This document shows, in pieces, positions 28,245 through 37,676 of a stretch of DNA of 64,000 nucleotides (positions are counted from its first letter, which is position 1; each line of letters begins with the position of its first letter). Source of the stretch: Aquimarina spongiae (lineage in GTDB: Bacteria > Bacteroidota > Bacteroidia > Flavobacteriales > Flavobacteriaceae); assembly GCF_900141785.1 (NCBI RefSeq), contig NZ_FQYP01000006.1:310001-374000 (forward strand), given 5' to 3'. The notes under the pieces were generated by a model that did no database searches, was not told the origin of the DNA, and was given only the letters and a program-made list of their open reading frames with translations. The position numbers and the translations under genes were made by a program.

Positions 28245-29062
28245 GTTCTCTTTAAAAGAAATAAGGTCTCATTAAGAACTTCTGTAGCATGGTTTATACG
28301 ACTATTAGAAGCATATTTTTTTGAGAGTTCAAACTCATCAGTAGTTTCAAAAATGGTATACTCTTCAAGATCTTGAAAATAGGAATACGGTATAGTTTGG
28401 TGCGAAAACGGATCGTTGGCATCGTTATGACTATCAAAATAATGGAGTAAGCGTTTGTACACCGAAGTGTTTTCTACTTCAGGTAAGTAGGTAACACAAC
28501 CTACTTCGTCCTGTGGTTCTTGCAGCGAGTTAAAAACTTGAAATAATTTATCTGTAGTTGTCCTGTCTAAGAAAAAAAATACGCCTTCAATTAATATAAA
28601 AGTGGGTGTTTTTTTGACCAGAGGCCTGATAGCTTCTACAATTTCTTGAGTGGAACGCTGATTGAAATCTACAGCCAAATATTCAATTTCTCTTTTAGGT
28701 AATTTCCCTTGGGTTGTCCAGTTGTCAATTTTTTCTTTTTTGTATTGAATAATATCTTCCTTATCAATCTCTATTGTTTTGACACTCTCGGGTAACGAAA
28801 ATTGATACATACTAAATCCAGAACCGAAGTTAATCAAAGTACCTCCATTTTCGGTGTCAAAAAAGGATTGCATTTTGTCATAAAAGAAGCGGTTTCTTAA
28901 GCTATGTAATATAGCTTCGTGTTCAGAAACACTATCCAATATTTCAGGGATCAAAGCATCTGTGGCAGCGTTGTTCCATAACTTGGCATAGACATCTTTA
29001 CTGATGTCTTCATGAAAAGAGCGATAGGTAGATACTACAAAAGCGGTTTCGTGGATTTGCAT
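28241..29062 (-). CDS. Class I SAM-dependent methyltransferase, leucine carboxyl methyltransferase (LCM)-like
   Basis: 273 residues. The N-terminus with NNAATDALIPEIL and LRNRFFYDKM, the GTLINFGSGFSMYQF glycine motif and VKTIEIDKEDI acidic strand end match the LCMT/Tcmp group of O-methyltransferases that methylate carboxyl groups of small molecules or proteins. The substrate is unknown. It is convergent with the Lgt-like trio. Confidence 0.82.
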   Translation of the reverse strand: MQIHETAFVVSTYRSFHEDISKDVYAKLWNNAATDALIPEILDSVSEHEAILHSLRNRFFYDKMQSFFDTENGGTLINFGSGFSMYQFSLPESVKTIEIDKEDIIQYKKEKIDNWTTQGKLPKREIEYLAVDFNQRSTQEIVEAIRPLVKKTPTFILIEGVFFFLDRTTTDKLFQVFNSLQEPQDEVGCVTYLPEVENTSVYKRLLHYFDSHNDANDPFSHQTIPYSYFQDLEEYTIFETTDEFELSKKYASNSRINHATEVLNETLFLLKRT

Positions 29063-29396
29063 GGTTGTGTTTTTTGTTAATTTCTAAAATATTGAGCAAA
29101 GAATTTGATCTCTTTTAAAAAGTTTAACACTTGGTAGAAAAATCCTTTTTTTATTTTTGGTTGACCAAATTTTATCAAATACTCAAGGAGAATGAACGAA
29201 TTCTACCTCAAAAACTGCGAATTCTATTTTATCTCATTTTCATTGTCTATAAATCGTCATTTTGCTGCTTTTGAAATTATATAATTATCTCATTATTAGA
29301 AATATAGATTAAAAACACGCAATTGGTACAAGGTGTTATTAATTTGTAATTATTCGATTATATAATTGTTAAACCCAATCAAACTAAACTAACTCA
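29063..29396. other. Intergenic region upstream of the T9SS beta-helix gene
   Basis: 334 AT-rich bases. It holds the inverted repeat TTTGGTTGACCAAA (29156-29169, six-base arms), a possible regulator site. A 30-codon frame at 29192-29284 follows an AAGGAG sequence but has no other support. TATAATTG at 29361-29368 is one base off a -7 box. I see no RNA gene. Confidence 0.4.
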
Positions 29397-32300
29397 ATGA
29401 TGAAAAAAAACAGTATTCTTAAAACCTTATTGAAAAAAACAGTACTGCTGATGATGGTCATTACCTCTTCATTAAGTGCAAAAGACATTCATGTTTCAAA
29501 AACCGGAAACGATGCTAACCCCGGAACAGCATCACAACCTTACAAAACCATCTCAAAAGCATCGGCGGTAGCACAAGCTGGTGATGTCATTATTATTGGA
29601 GAAGGTACCTACGAAGAAGTGATTCGACCAGCAAGATCTGGTGTAGCTGGTAGGCCTATTACTTACGTTGCAAAAGATGGTGAAAAAGTAATCATCTCTG
29701 CTATGCAAGCGCTAAGTGGTTGGCAAAAGGAATCAGGTGTGATTTACAAAGTAAAAGTGAACTGGGATCTGGGTCAGGAAAATTTTGTAATGAATGGAAG
29801 TACCGCCATGGATCTGGCCCGTTGGCCGAATAATGTAGACGGGAAACCATTTACATTAAATTCGCTACGTAATGATGGTGGTAGTGGTTCTAACGTAGTT
29901 AACGGAGCTTATCTTACTTCGTCCAAAATCCCAAACATTAACTGGAAAGGCGGATCAGTATTCTTTTATGGGGATAAACCAGGATCGGGATGGATCGCCT
30001 GGAAAGCATTTATAAATAGTAGTACCTCTGGAAGAGTAAACTTCACTTTGGATAAAAACCCAAACTGGATAAGAACGTTCCATGCCCCAGCCGACAAAGG
30101 AGATTTTTACCTAGAAGGGGTAAAAGGAGCATTAGATTATCAAAACGAATGGTGGTTTAATAGCAATACAAAAGAACTATTTGTACAAATGCCAGGTGGA
30201 ACAGCACCAGTAGACGGTAAAGTGCAAATGAGAAGAAGAGAGATTGCTATCGACTTAAACGGAAGAAGTTATATAGAAATTAAAAACTTAGCTGTTTTTG
30301 GTGGTTCCATATTACTAAAAACAAACTCAAACAATAATAAATTATACGGTGTTTCTTCATTTTATGGAAACCATACCCAAGGAGTATTTAGAGGATTTAA
30401 CGCTGGTAAACCAAGTGTTGAAGTCAATGGAACCAATAATATTGTTGAAAAATGTGAAATCGCATTTAGTGCTGCCACCGGAGTACGCTTGGGAGGTAAG
30501 TTCAATAAACTAACCAACAACTATATTCATGACTTTAATTATTTAGGTTCTTATGATGCACCTTTGGTAGCAAGAGGAGGGACCGATAATAAAATTACCG
30601 GGAATACGATTTTTAATGGAGGTAGAGATGGTATCAACTTTAATGGTAATCGCTGCGAAATTGCATATAACGATGTTTATAAAAGTAATTTGATAGCAGA
30701 CGATTGTGCTACTTTCTATACCGTAGGAGGGCCACAAAATACGGAGATTCATCACAATTGGTTTCACGATTCTGCTTCGAGAGGCTCCAAAAGAAAAGCC
30801 GCAGGAATCTATCTGGATAATGATGCTGAAGCATTTTCGGTACACCATAACGTCGTTTGGAATGTAGAGTGGACAGGAGTTCAAATCAACTGGAACGGTA
30901 AAGACATCGACATCTTTAACAATACCCTTGTAAAAACCGAGGGAGGTGCCATGGGAGCTTGGCATAAAGAAGGGACAGCATTTTCTAATGTTAAAGTATG
31001 GAATAATATAGCGGATGTTGAAACGGTGGATGATCCTTCTACCCAAGAAGACGAAGGTACTTTTGAAAGAGATGCAGATAAGCAAAATAATGTCATCACA
31101 AAATCCGGATTTTTGAACTACAACGGAAACAAGTTCAATTTAACAGCTGGCTCTCCTGCGGTTAATGCAGGTAGACAAATATCTGGAATCACCAATGGAT
31201 ATGTAGGATCAGCTCCAGATGCAGGAGCCTACGAATATGGAGGAGAAAATTGGGTGCCTGGTATCGATTGGAACCCAGCACTTGGACCTACAGGGCAAGG
31301 ATGCTATGGGTTGCCAGGAGAGAACTGTTCCGATGCCAATACTGCACCCGCTATATCTTTTGCTACACCAGCAAATGGAGGACAATTGAATCCTGGTAGC
31401 TCGGTAGCAGTAGAGGCTAATGCCACAGATGCTGATGGATCTGTAGCGTATGTAGAACTTTTTATTAATAATACATTGGTAAGAAGAGAAAATTTGGCAC
31501 CATATCAGTGGGGGCAGGCCAATCAAAATGATCCATTACTTCAAAATCTTACCACAGGAACTTACGAGTTAAAAGCCGTAGCCTATGATAATGATGGTGA
31601 TAGTAACCAAGCCACCATTACCATTACTGTGGGAAATCCGTTACCAAGTGTAGATACTATAGCATTTGTAAATGCTCCTACTACCATTGCTCCGGCAACT
31701 TCGTACACTTTTAGTTTAGATTATGAAGCTTCTGCCGATAGAGAACTTGTTGTGGAATTTTGGTCTTCTACCAGCTGGATAGCTCAACAGAATGAAATAG
31801 TCGCTGCAGGTTCAGGAACTAAATCCATAACAGTAACGCTACCAAATGCACCACAACCTGGAACAGGATATGTTTACAAAGCACACATCCGCCCACTAAA
31901 TAGCTCTTGGCAAAATGCATTGAATAGAGATCAAGTGAATAATGTCACTGTACAACAACCATATGGCGATAAGGTGAGTTTTAAAAATGCACCTCTAGCA
32001 ATTACTCAAGCTAGCTCATATACCTTTGATATTGATTACGAAGCCTCAACCAATAGAGAGATTATCGTAGAGTTTTGGTCGGCAACTAATTGGATTGCAC
32101 AAGAGAATGTAACTGTAAGTGCAGGAAAAGGAATTCAATCAGTTACCGTTACTCTTCCTAGTTTACCTAATCCAGGAAGCGGTTATGTATACAAAACGCA
32201 TATCAGACCACTCAATACCACCTGGAGAGATTGGTTGGATAGAGATCAGGTTACTGGAGTTGCTATTAATGCCTTGAATACGCAAATCATTCCTGATGGT

Positions 32301-32981
32301 GCATATTTGATTGCTTCGCCAGTAAATGATCAAAGATTATTATCAAGGACTTTAGAGAATCACAGTGCCAGGATGGTCAACCCTGGTAATTTTGATGATC
32401 AAAAATGGGAGTTTACTCACTTGTCTGATGATGTGTATACAATTCAAAACAAAGGAACCGGAAGATATTTGGAAGTTCCTTACGGAGCATGTAATGATGG
32501 TTCTAATGTGGCAACTTGGACCAATGCTGTAGATGCGCATAAACAATGGAAAGTTGTTCAAAATGGAAATGGAATTTATGGTATTAAGCCGAAGCATTGC
32601 TTAGGGCGTGGATTGGATAGAGCGGCCGGAAAATCGAATGCTTACGTACAAATCTGGGGGTATAGTACTACAAATACAAATCAGAAATGGAAGATCATAG
32701 CAGCTAATACCTCGAGCAAAAACAATGTTACCAGAGAAGTAGCAGATATTGATGCAGAGGGGTTTATCGTTTCTCCTAACCCAGTTAAGGAAGTATTGAA
32801 TTTGCATAATATCAAAGAAAATACTTCAGTGAAAATACTAGACATCACTGGGAAACTGATTTTGTCCCAGAATTTGAATCAAAAGGATCAAAATACTCAA
32901 ATCGATGTCTCGCAACTCATGAATGGGATTTACTTTATTTCTGTAGGCAATTTATCGCCTATAAAGTTCATGAAAGAGTAA
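29397..32981 (+). CDS. Secreted multi-domain right-handed beta-helix protein with T9SS sorting signal (polysaccharide lyase-like)
   Basis: 1194 residues. Signal peptide (about 1-28, ending SLSAK); right-handed beta-helix (about 30-620) that begins with IHVSKTGNDANPGTASQPYKT; an Ig-like domain (649-745); two tandem copies of a roughly 104-residue beta domain at about 752-855 and 856-958; a ricin-type beta-trefoil (about 961-1102) with QKW and HKQWKV repeats; and a type IX secretion C-terminal domain (about 1120-1194, FIVSPNPVKEVLNL, ending FMKE). The architecture suggests a surface or secreted polysaccharide lyase or epimerase with glycan-binding modules. Catalytic residues were not identified. 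Confidence 0.85.
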   Translation: MMKKNSILKTLLKKTVLLMMVITSSLSAKDIHVSKTGNDANPGTASQPYKTISKASAVAQAGDVIIIGEGTYEEVIRPARSGVAGRPITYVAKDGEKVIISAMQALSGWQKESGVIYKVKVNWDLGQENFVMNGSTAMDLARWPNNVDGKPFTLNSLRNDGGSGSNVVNGAYLTSSKIPNINWKGGSVFFYGDKPGSGWIAWKAFINSSTSGRVNFTLDKNPNWIRTFHAPADKGDFYLEGVKGALDYQNEWWFNSNTKELFVQMPGGTAPVDGKVQMRRREIAIDLNGRSYIEIKNLAVFGGSILLKTNSNNNKLYGVSSFYGNHTQGVFRGFNAGKPSVEVNGTNNIVEKCEIAFSAATGVRLGGKFNKLTNNYIHDFNYLGSYDAPLVARGGTDNKITGNTIFNGGRDGINFNGNRCEIAYNDVYKSNLIADDCATFYTVGGPQNTEIHHNWFHDSASRGSKRKAAGIYLDNDAEAFSVHHNVVWNVEWTGVQINWNGKDIDIFNNTLVKTEGGAMGAWHKEGTAFSNVKVWNNIADVETVDDPSTQEDEGTFERDADKQNNVITKSGFLNYNGNKFNLTAGSPAVNAGRQISGITNGYVGSAPDAGAYEYGGENWVPGIDWNPALGPTGQGCYGLPGENCSDANTAPAISFATPANGGQLNPGSSVAVEANATDADGSVAYVELFINNTLVRRENLAPYQWGQANQNDPLLQNLTTGTYELKAVAYDNDGDSNQATITITVGNPLPSVDTIAFVNAPTTIAPATSYTFSLDYEASADRELVVEFWSSTSWIAQQNEIVAAGSGTKSITVTLPNAPQPGTGYVYKAHIRPLNSSWQNALNRDQVNNVTVQQPYGDKVSFKNAPLAITQASSYTFDIDYEASTNREIIVEFWSATNWIAQENVTVSAGKGIQSVTVTLPSLPNPGSGYVYKTHIRPLNTTWRDWLDRDQVTGVAINALNTQIIPDGAYLIASPVNDQRLLSRTLENHSARMVNPGNFDDQKWEFTHLSDDVYTIQNKGTGRYLEVPYGACNDGSNVATWTNAVDAHKQWKVVQNGNGIYGIKPKHCLGRGLDRAAGKSNAYVQIWGYSTTNTNQKWKIIAANTSSKNNVTREVADIDAEGFIVSPNPVKEVLNLHNIKENTSVKILDITGKLILSQNLNQKDQNTQIDVSQLMNGIYFISVGNLSPIKFMKE
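31650..32271 (+). repeat. Tandem duplication of a beta-sandwich domain within the T9SS protein
   Basis: Two copies begin at about 31650 and 31962. Shared protein segments include YTF.DYEAS..RE..VEFWS..(S/N)WIAQ and GYVYK.HIRPLN..W...L.RDQV. Each is about 104 residues. They look like repeated accessory, probably carbohydrate-binding, modules from one internal duplication. Confidence 0.75.
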
Positions 32982-33009
32982 TAAGAATTAAATAATATGT
33001 TTAAATAAG

Positions 33010-33038
33010 AAAAGGAGCCTTAAAAAGGCTCCTTTTTT
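33010..33038. terminator. Terminator after the T9SS gene
   Basis: An 11-base stem (33010-33020 and 33026-33036) with a TAAAA loop and a T run. The mirrored A run also serves the convergent gene, whose stop lies inside it. Confidence 0.8.
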
Positions 33039-33495
33039 ATTCTACAGCCACAAAAATATCAACTTCGGCATTGGTGGGATCCATGGCTCTATTATCATAG
33101 ACTTCAAAATCTGTAGTGTACTTTCTGTCTAAATCTGATTTCCAAATGTTAGCCCAGGTATTAGGAATGGCATCTTTCGTTACGTCTCCTTTTGCTATAA
33201 ATTTTGAGTAGTTTCCGTCTTTGATTGTGGTACCTACCAAACCTTCAGGAATGTTATCTAGAGTACTTACTTTGTATCCTACGATTGCCGTATAATACCC
33301 TGCAGGACCATTTTCGTAATCTGTATAGATTCCATACATAGTATCTTCAATTCGGTTTGGGATAGTATGTACCGTTCCTTGATCTATGAATTTTTTCCAA
33401 AGATTCTGAATATCCTGAGTGATATGTTGATCTTCGTTTCGAGTTCTTACAGATAGTCCGATAACATGAAATTCGTTAAATGATGTAGTTGTCAT
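33037..33495 (-). CDS. GyrI-like/AraC effector-binding domain protein
   Basis: 152 residues with the pattern of the SOUL/GyrI-like effector-binding fold: FHVIGLSVRT, then YGIYTDYENGPAGYYTAIVGYKV, and a C-terminal FEVYDNRAMDPTNAEVDIFVAVE, which is typical. It lacks a DNA-binding domain, so it is a stand-alone ligand binder. Ligand unknown. Confidence 0.85.
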   Translation of the reverse strand: MTTTSFNEFHVIGLSVRTRNEDQHITQDIQNLWKKFIDQGTVHTIPNRIEDTMYGIYTDYENGPAGYYTAIVGYKVSTLDNIPEGLVGTTIKDGNYSKFIAKGDVTKDAIPNTWANIWKSDLDRKYTTDFEVYDNRAMDPTNAEVDIFVAVE

Positions 33496-33525
33496 AATTT
33501 TGTTGTTTTAAGATGAATACTTCAC

Positions 33526-33533
33526 CAAAGTTA
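33526..33533 (-). promoter_or_regulatory. -7 element of the GyrI-like gene
   Basis: TAACTTTG on the reverse strand is a perfect TAnnTTTG, 31 bases before the ATG at 33495. No -33 TTG at 17-23 bases was found. Confidence 0.4.
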
Positions 33534-33583
33534 TATTGGGGTTATGACAACCTTATGTCAGCAGGATATTTTTGTTTTTGAAA

Positions 33584-34777
33584 TTATACAAAATTTAGCT
33601 TGGTAAAGGCTTTATTAAGCACTTTATGATCATTTACTTCTAACCAATTGTCTAGAATAGTAGCATAAACACTTCTGAAATCAATAGTGTATTTGATATC
33701 TCCATTGTTATCTAAATCAGACAAGTTAGGAAGCTCATTATAGACTCCAGGTTTTTTTAAGCTACCACCTATGAGTAGAACGTTATTGGCAGCACCATGA
33801 TCTGTTCCGCGACTACCGTTTTGTTGTACGCGTCTTCCAAATTCAGAAAAAGTAAGAATCAAAGTGTCTTTAAATCGATCATTCTTTTTTAAATCCTTTA
33901 CTAGTGCGTGGATGCCATCGGCATAAACTTTTAATAATCGATCCTGGCTGTTCAATTGATTTACATGACTATCAAAACCGCTAAGAGAACTATAATACAC
34001 GCGGGTTTTTAAACCTGAAACGATAAAGTCTGCAATCGTTTTCAAGTTTCGTGCAAAGGGAGTTTGTGGATATTGGTTTTGTGTTGTATAAATTTTAGAT
34101 GTGTTATGAATATAAGATGCTGAAGAATACGTTTCTAACATCGTTTTATATAAGTAGCCTTGATTATCTTCATTCAACATATTTTGATCTACATGGGTGA
34201 TTACATTTTTAAAAAACGGTTCTCTGGTAGTTCTATGTAATTGTTTAGGGTCGGAAACTGCAATTCCATTTTTGTCGTTGCCTTTTAGAGCTAGTGAGAG
34301 CGCACTATCTACTTCAATAGCCTCATACGGATGTTGGCAATTGGCATCCAGGTATCTGCCTACCCAACCTGTTGATAGATACTGATTCGTATCACTTGCC
34401 GTTTGCCAAATATCCGTACTTCTAAAATGAGAGCGGTTAGGATTTGGGTACCCAACATTATTAATAATAGATACCTCTCCAAGATCATATAATTCTTTAA
34501 TAGGTTTTAAGCTGCTATTGAAAGCCAAATCATTGGTGATTGATAGCGTTTCATTAGCTTTTTTCGCAATAGATGGACGTAAGCGATGGTAAATGTCATT
34601 GCTTACAGGTATAATTGTATTTAACCCATCGTTTCCTCCTGATAGTTGAATGATAATCACATTTTTGTATCCAGATAATTGTTCTGGAGAAAGGAATTCC
34701 ATCCCTTTTAGAAATGATGGAATCAATGTCATTCCTGATGCAAAAACGGATTGTCTTAAAAAATCTCTTCTTTTCAT
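33584..34777 (-). CDS. DUF1501 protein, probably Tat-exported
   Basis: 397 residues. The N-terminus MKRRDFLRQSVFASGM carries a twin-arginine-like signal. QLSGGNDGLNTIIP, FSEFGRRVQQNGSRGTDHG and LIGGSLKKPGVY are marks of DUF1501, related to the alkaline phosphatase/sulfatase fold. No catalytic role is proven. It starts 14 bases from the end of the DUF1800 gene. Confidence 0.88.
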   Translation of the reverse strand: MKRRDFLRQSVFASGMTLIPSFLKGMEFLSPEQLSGYKNVIIIQLSGGNDGLNTIIPVSNDIYHRLRPSIAKKANETLSITNDLAFNSSLKPIKELYDLGEVSIINNVGYPNPNRSHFRSTDIWQTASDTNQYLSTGWVGRYLDANCQHPYEAIEVDSALSLALKGNDKNGIAVSDPKQLHRTTREPFFKNVITHVDQNMLNEDNQGYLYKTMLETYSSASYIHNTSKIYTTQNQYPQTPFARNLKTIADFIVSGLKTRVYYSSLSGFDSHVNQLNSQDRLLKVYADGIHALVKDLKKNDRFKDTLILTFSEFGRRVQQNGSRGTDHGAANNVLLIGGSLKKPGVYNELPNLSDLDNNGDIKYTIDFRSVYATILDNWLEVNDHKVLNKAFTKLNFV

Positions 34778-34790
34778 AATAGGGTTATTT

Positions 34791-36179
34791 TTAGCAGAGT
34801 TGATATTCTGGTAAGCTCAAAACGGCGGTAACATAATTTTTGAGATGATCTTCACTCAAATCCAATATCGATGTCTGCGCCGCAGGCGATAGTTCAGGTT
34901 GAATGAGGTAGTCGATGAGTTCAGTTTTGTTTTTTTGTTTGGCTATGGTTAAAAAACTATTCCAGTTGGGAGTTGCTTTTACCTTCTTCTGAAGTTTGGT
35001 CTTCATCTTTTGATACAATTGCTGTTTCATCATCGTATTTTCAGAAGGAGTTTCATCCCATTCGATGACACCAATATTCAAGGTGAGCGATGGCAGTTTT
35101 AATCGAAGCATCAGTGTAGAGTTGTCTATCCAGGCTTTGCCGCCTGGCCAACCGGCTACATTTGGTGGGAAAAATAACATTTGATTTAACTTCTTTTGAA
35201 GATACAGCAACACCTTCGGGTTCTCATAGGTAACCTTGAATGGTCGACTGAGACCGACGATCAACTCAATGGGTGATTTTATTTTAGACCCAATATTAAC
35301 GGGTTTATAAAACCAATTGCTTTTCAGCAAGCTTTTCATCACAGCAGAAAGATCGTAGTTCGAGTTGTAAAGTACTTCAGTAAGTTTCTCTACATGTACG
35401 TCTACAATAGTATCGTTGACAAAGTATTGATATAGCTTTTGGCAAATATATCTAGCGGTTTGTTTTTCCTCTAGCAATATTCGTATAACATCTTCTCCTG
35501 TAAAATTTCCTGTTTTTTCCAAGATAGTCTTACTCCCATAATCATGGTGTGCGCTACGAAACACAAAGCTTCCCATTTTGGTAAAATTCCATCCTGTAAA
35601 TGCTCTTGCCGCTTCTTTAATGTCATTTTCAGTATATCCATTATCTCGCCCCAGTGTGAATAGCTCCATCACCTCGCGCGCAAAATTTTCATTAGGATGA
35701 TCTTTTCGGTTTTGCCTGTTATTCAAGAAAATTAACATCGCAGGAGATTTAGAAACTTCCATCAACATATCGCCAAAATTTTCTAATGCGTTTTTTCTGA
35801 TGACGTTATTAAGATGAATACATGCTCGTGGAGTTCTTAAACGAACTGCAAAATGATCATGAAAAAATAAAGTCATCTTTTCTCTCAGCATGTTCTCTGT
35901 TGAGATAAGTTGATTGAGCCAAAGAAGATTCAGTTCGGTCATTTTTGTATTGCGAAGCTGTCTAAGCTTTCTACGTTCCTCTTTGGATAGTTCTCTAGGA
36001 TTTTTGAGCAACGCACCAAAATCCATTTGTAGAGGTGCAATGGCAGTATGATTTTCAAATAATTGATCAACAATCTGATCTTTAGAAAGCGTATTAACGG
36101 TTTCTAATTCCTGATATGAAATCCCAAATCCGGCACGCCAGTATAGGTGTTGTATTTGTTTGTTTGTAAGACGCTTCAT
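34791..36179 (-). CDS. DUF1800 protein
   Basis: 462 residues. The pair DUF1800 then DUF1501 is a common exported-protein tandem in Bacteroidota and Planctomycetes. Marks here are LYWRAGFGIS near the N-terminus, FFHDHFAVRL, NENFAREVMELFTLG, and FFPPNVAGWPGGKAW. A function is not established. Start at the ATG at 36179; an upstream TTG at 36185 would add two residues. Confidence 0.86.
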   Translation of the reverse strand: MKRLTNKQIQHLYWRAGFGISYQELETVNTLSKDQIVDQLFENHTAIAPLQMDFGALLKNPRELSKEERRKLRQLRNTKMTELNLLWLNQLISTENMLREKMTLFFHDHFAVRLRTPRACIHLNNVIRKNALENFGDMLMEVSKSPAMLIFLNNRQNRKDHPNENFAREVMELFTLGRDNGYTENDIKEAARAFTGWNFTKMGSFVFRSAHHDYGSKTILEKTGNFTGEDVIRILLEEKQTARYICQKLYQYFVNDTIVDVHVEKLTEVLYNSNYDLSAVMKSLLKSNWFYKPVNIGSKIKSPIELIVGLSRPFKVTYENPKVLLYLQKKLNQMLFFPPNVAGWPGGKAWIDNSTLMLRLKLPSLTLNIGVIEWDETPSENTMMKQQLYQKMKTKLQKKVKATPNWNSFLTIAKQKNKTELIDYLIQPELSPAAQTSILDLSEDHLKNYVTAVLSLPEYQLC

Positions 36180-36228
36180 TACCAATGCTTTTTAGTATAG
36201 GACCGTCTATTTTAAAAAAGGTTTAAAA

Positions 36229-36256
36229 AAAGCCTTCAAAAAATATTGAAGGCTTT
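36229..36256 (-). terminator. Terminator after the 36281 lipoprotein gene
   Basis: Eleven-base arms AAAGCCTTCAA and TTGAAGGCTTT with a six-base loop. On the reverse strand a T run follows, so it ends the lipoprotein transcript and separates it from the DUF1800/DUF1501 pair. Confidence 0.75.
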
Positions 36257-36280
36257 AGCATATGATGATGAGCACATTAC

Positions 36281-37078
36281 TTACTCACATTGTATTTCAC
36301 TTTTGGTATCATTACCTGTAGCATCATTTTGAGTAATGTCTTCGGTAAACAAAACGAACTTGTCGATACCATGCCCTTCAGATCTTCCTGAAACCTCTAT
36401 AGTATAATCACCAGGAGTATCAAAGACTACAAAAATATTATGGGCGTCATTGTCACTGGTAGAAGATTGCCAATGCCATTTATTGGCCATGTTCATATAT
36501 ATTTTAAACCATCCATCTTTACCAGATCCGTTTGGAGTAGTGTTTTGTTGACCAGCACTCTCGGGAATAGGATCCAAAGTAGTTCCTTTTGGGTATACAA
36601 TATTTCCATTGTTTTTTCTTCCGTAAAAGTGTTTGGCATTTGGTATTCTAAGCCAGGAATCATTATGTTCTGATCCATTAGATCCTATAGTGATATAAGA
36701 TCTCCAAATAAAACGATAGGTACCTGTCTTGGTAATTCTTACTTTGTAGGTTAAGGTCCCATTGCCTGGTTCACCTAGAGAATTCTCTCCATTCCATACC
36801 AGGTATCCATCACCGGAAAATTCAGCAAGATCAGTTGTTAATGTCCAATCGGTATTAGAAAAATTTCCATTTTCAGATTCAATAATCAAAACTCCGTCTT
36901 TTTCAATATAGACAGCTGTTTTGCCTTCTTCACAGGAGCCATTAGCTGGATTTGTATCCGGAGTAGGAGTAGGATCACCACCGGTTTCATTGGGAGAGGC
37001 TTCATCATCACCACTACAGGCAATAACTAAAGTAACAAGAACAAGAATATAGAGTAATTTTAGATTTTTGGTTAGCAT
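36281..37078 (-). CDS. Lipoprotein with CBM-like beta-sandwich
   Basis: 265 residues. Lipobox LVIAC, then an Asp/Thr/Pro linker, then a beta-rich domain (about 50-255) with VYIEKDGVLIIESENG, LTYKVRITKTGTYRFIWRS and DYTIEVSGRSEGHGIDKFVL. The pattern (skeleton of strands ending in GxxIDKxVLF) recalls CBM6/CBM35-type carbohydrate binders or the C-terminal domains of agarase and glucuronidase proteins. Binding is inferred. Confidence 0.65.
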   Translation of the reverse strand: MLTKNLKLLYILVLVTLVIACSGDDEASPNETGGDPTPTPDTNPANGSCEEGKTAVYIEKDGVLIIESENGNFSNTDWTLTTDLAEFSGDGYLVWNGENSLGEPGNGTLTYKVRITKTGTYRFIWRSYITIGSNGSEHNDSWLRIPNAKHFYGRKNNGNIVYPKGTTLDPIPESAGQQNTTPNGSGKDGWFKIYMNMANKWHWQSSTSDNDAHNIFVVFDTPGDYTIEVSGRSEGHGIDKFVLFTEDITQNDATGNDTKSEIQCE

Positions 37079-37164
37079 GAATAGTAAGCGTTAAGTTGAT
37101 AAATAGAATTGGGTGTCTAATAAAAGGCTATAACGTAAAAAAATAAAAATAAGTATCGCTAAGG

Positions 37165-37620
37165 TTACTTTACTTTTACTGTATCTGGTACTAGTCCGGT
37201 TACATCTCCACCGTTACGGATGACATCACGTACGATAGAGGAAGAAATATAACTCTTACCCGAAGAGGTTAATAGAAAAACGGTTTCTATTTCAGACATT
37301 TTACGATTGGTATGAGCGATGGCTTTTTCGAACTCAAAATCTGCAGGATTACGCAATCCTCTAAGAATAAAATTAGCGTCCTGTTTTTTGCAAAAATCTA
37401 CGGTAAGTCCTTGGTAAGTCATTACTTTGATTTTTGGTTCATCTTTGAAGGAATCTTCAATAAATTTTTTTCTTTCCTCGAGAGAGAACATGTATTTTTT
37501 TTCGGCATTTACTCCTATCGCCAGGATAATTTCATCAAAAAGAGTTAGACCTCTTTCTATAATATCATAGTGTCCTAAAGTGATGGGATCAAAAGATCCG
37601 GGAAAAACAGCTCTTCTCAT
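37165..37620 (-). CDS. coaD: Pantetheine-phosphate adenylyltransferase
   Basis: Makes dephospho-CoA from phosphopantetheine and ATP. 151 residues, normal for the family. AVFPGSFDPITLGHYDII holds the TxGH motif and ISSSIVRDV the second ATP-site motif. Confidence 0.95.
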   Translation of the reverse strand: MRRAVFPGSFDPITLGHYDIIERGLTLFDEIILAIGVNAEKKYMFSLEERKKFIEDSFKDEPKIKVMTYQGLTVDFCKKQDANFILRGLRNPADFEFEKAIAHTNRKMSEIETVFLLTSSGKSYISSSIVRDVIRNGGDVTGLVPDTVKVK

Positions 37621-37676
37621 GAGTTTACAAATGATGATGTGTTTACAAATATAACTGAAATAAAAAATTATATAAA

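Noticed and set aside
29192..29284. 30-codon frame after AAGGAG
   Set aside because: Too short, no homology known to me, and AT-rich bases give such frames by chance.
30543..31085. 180-codon frame on the reverse strand
   Set aside because: Antisense to the beta-helix domain; Cys and Ile rich with no signal or motif.
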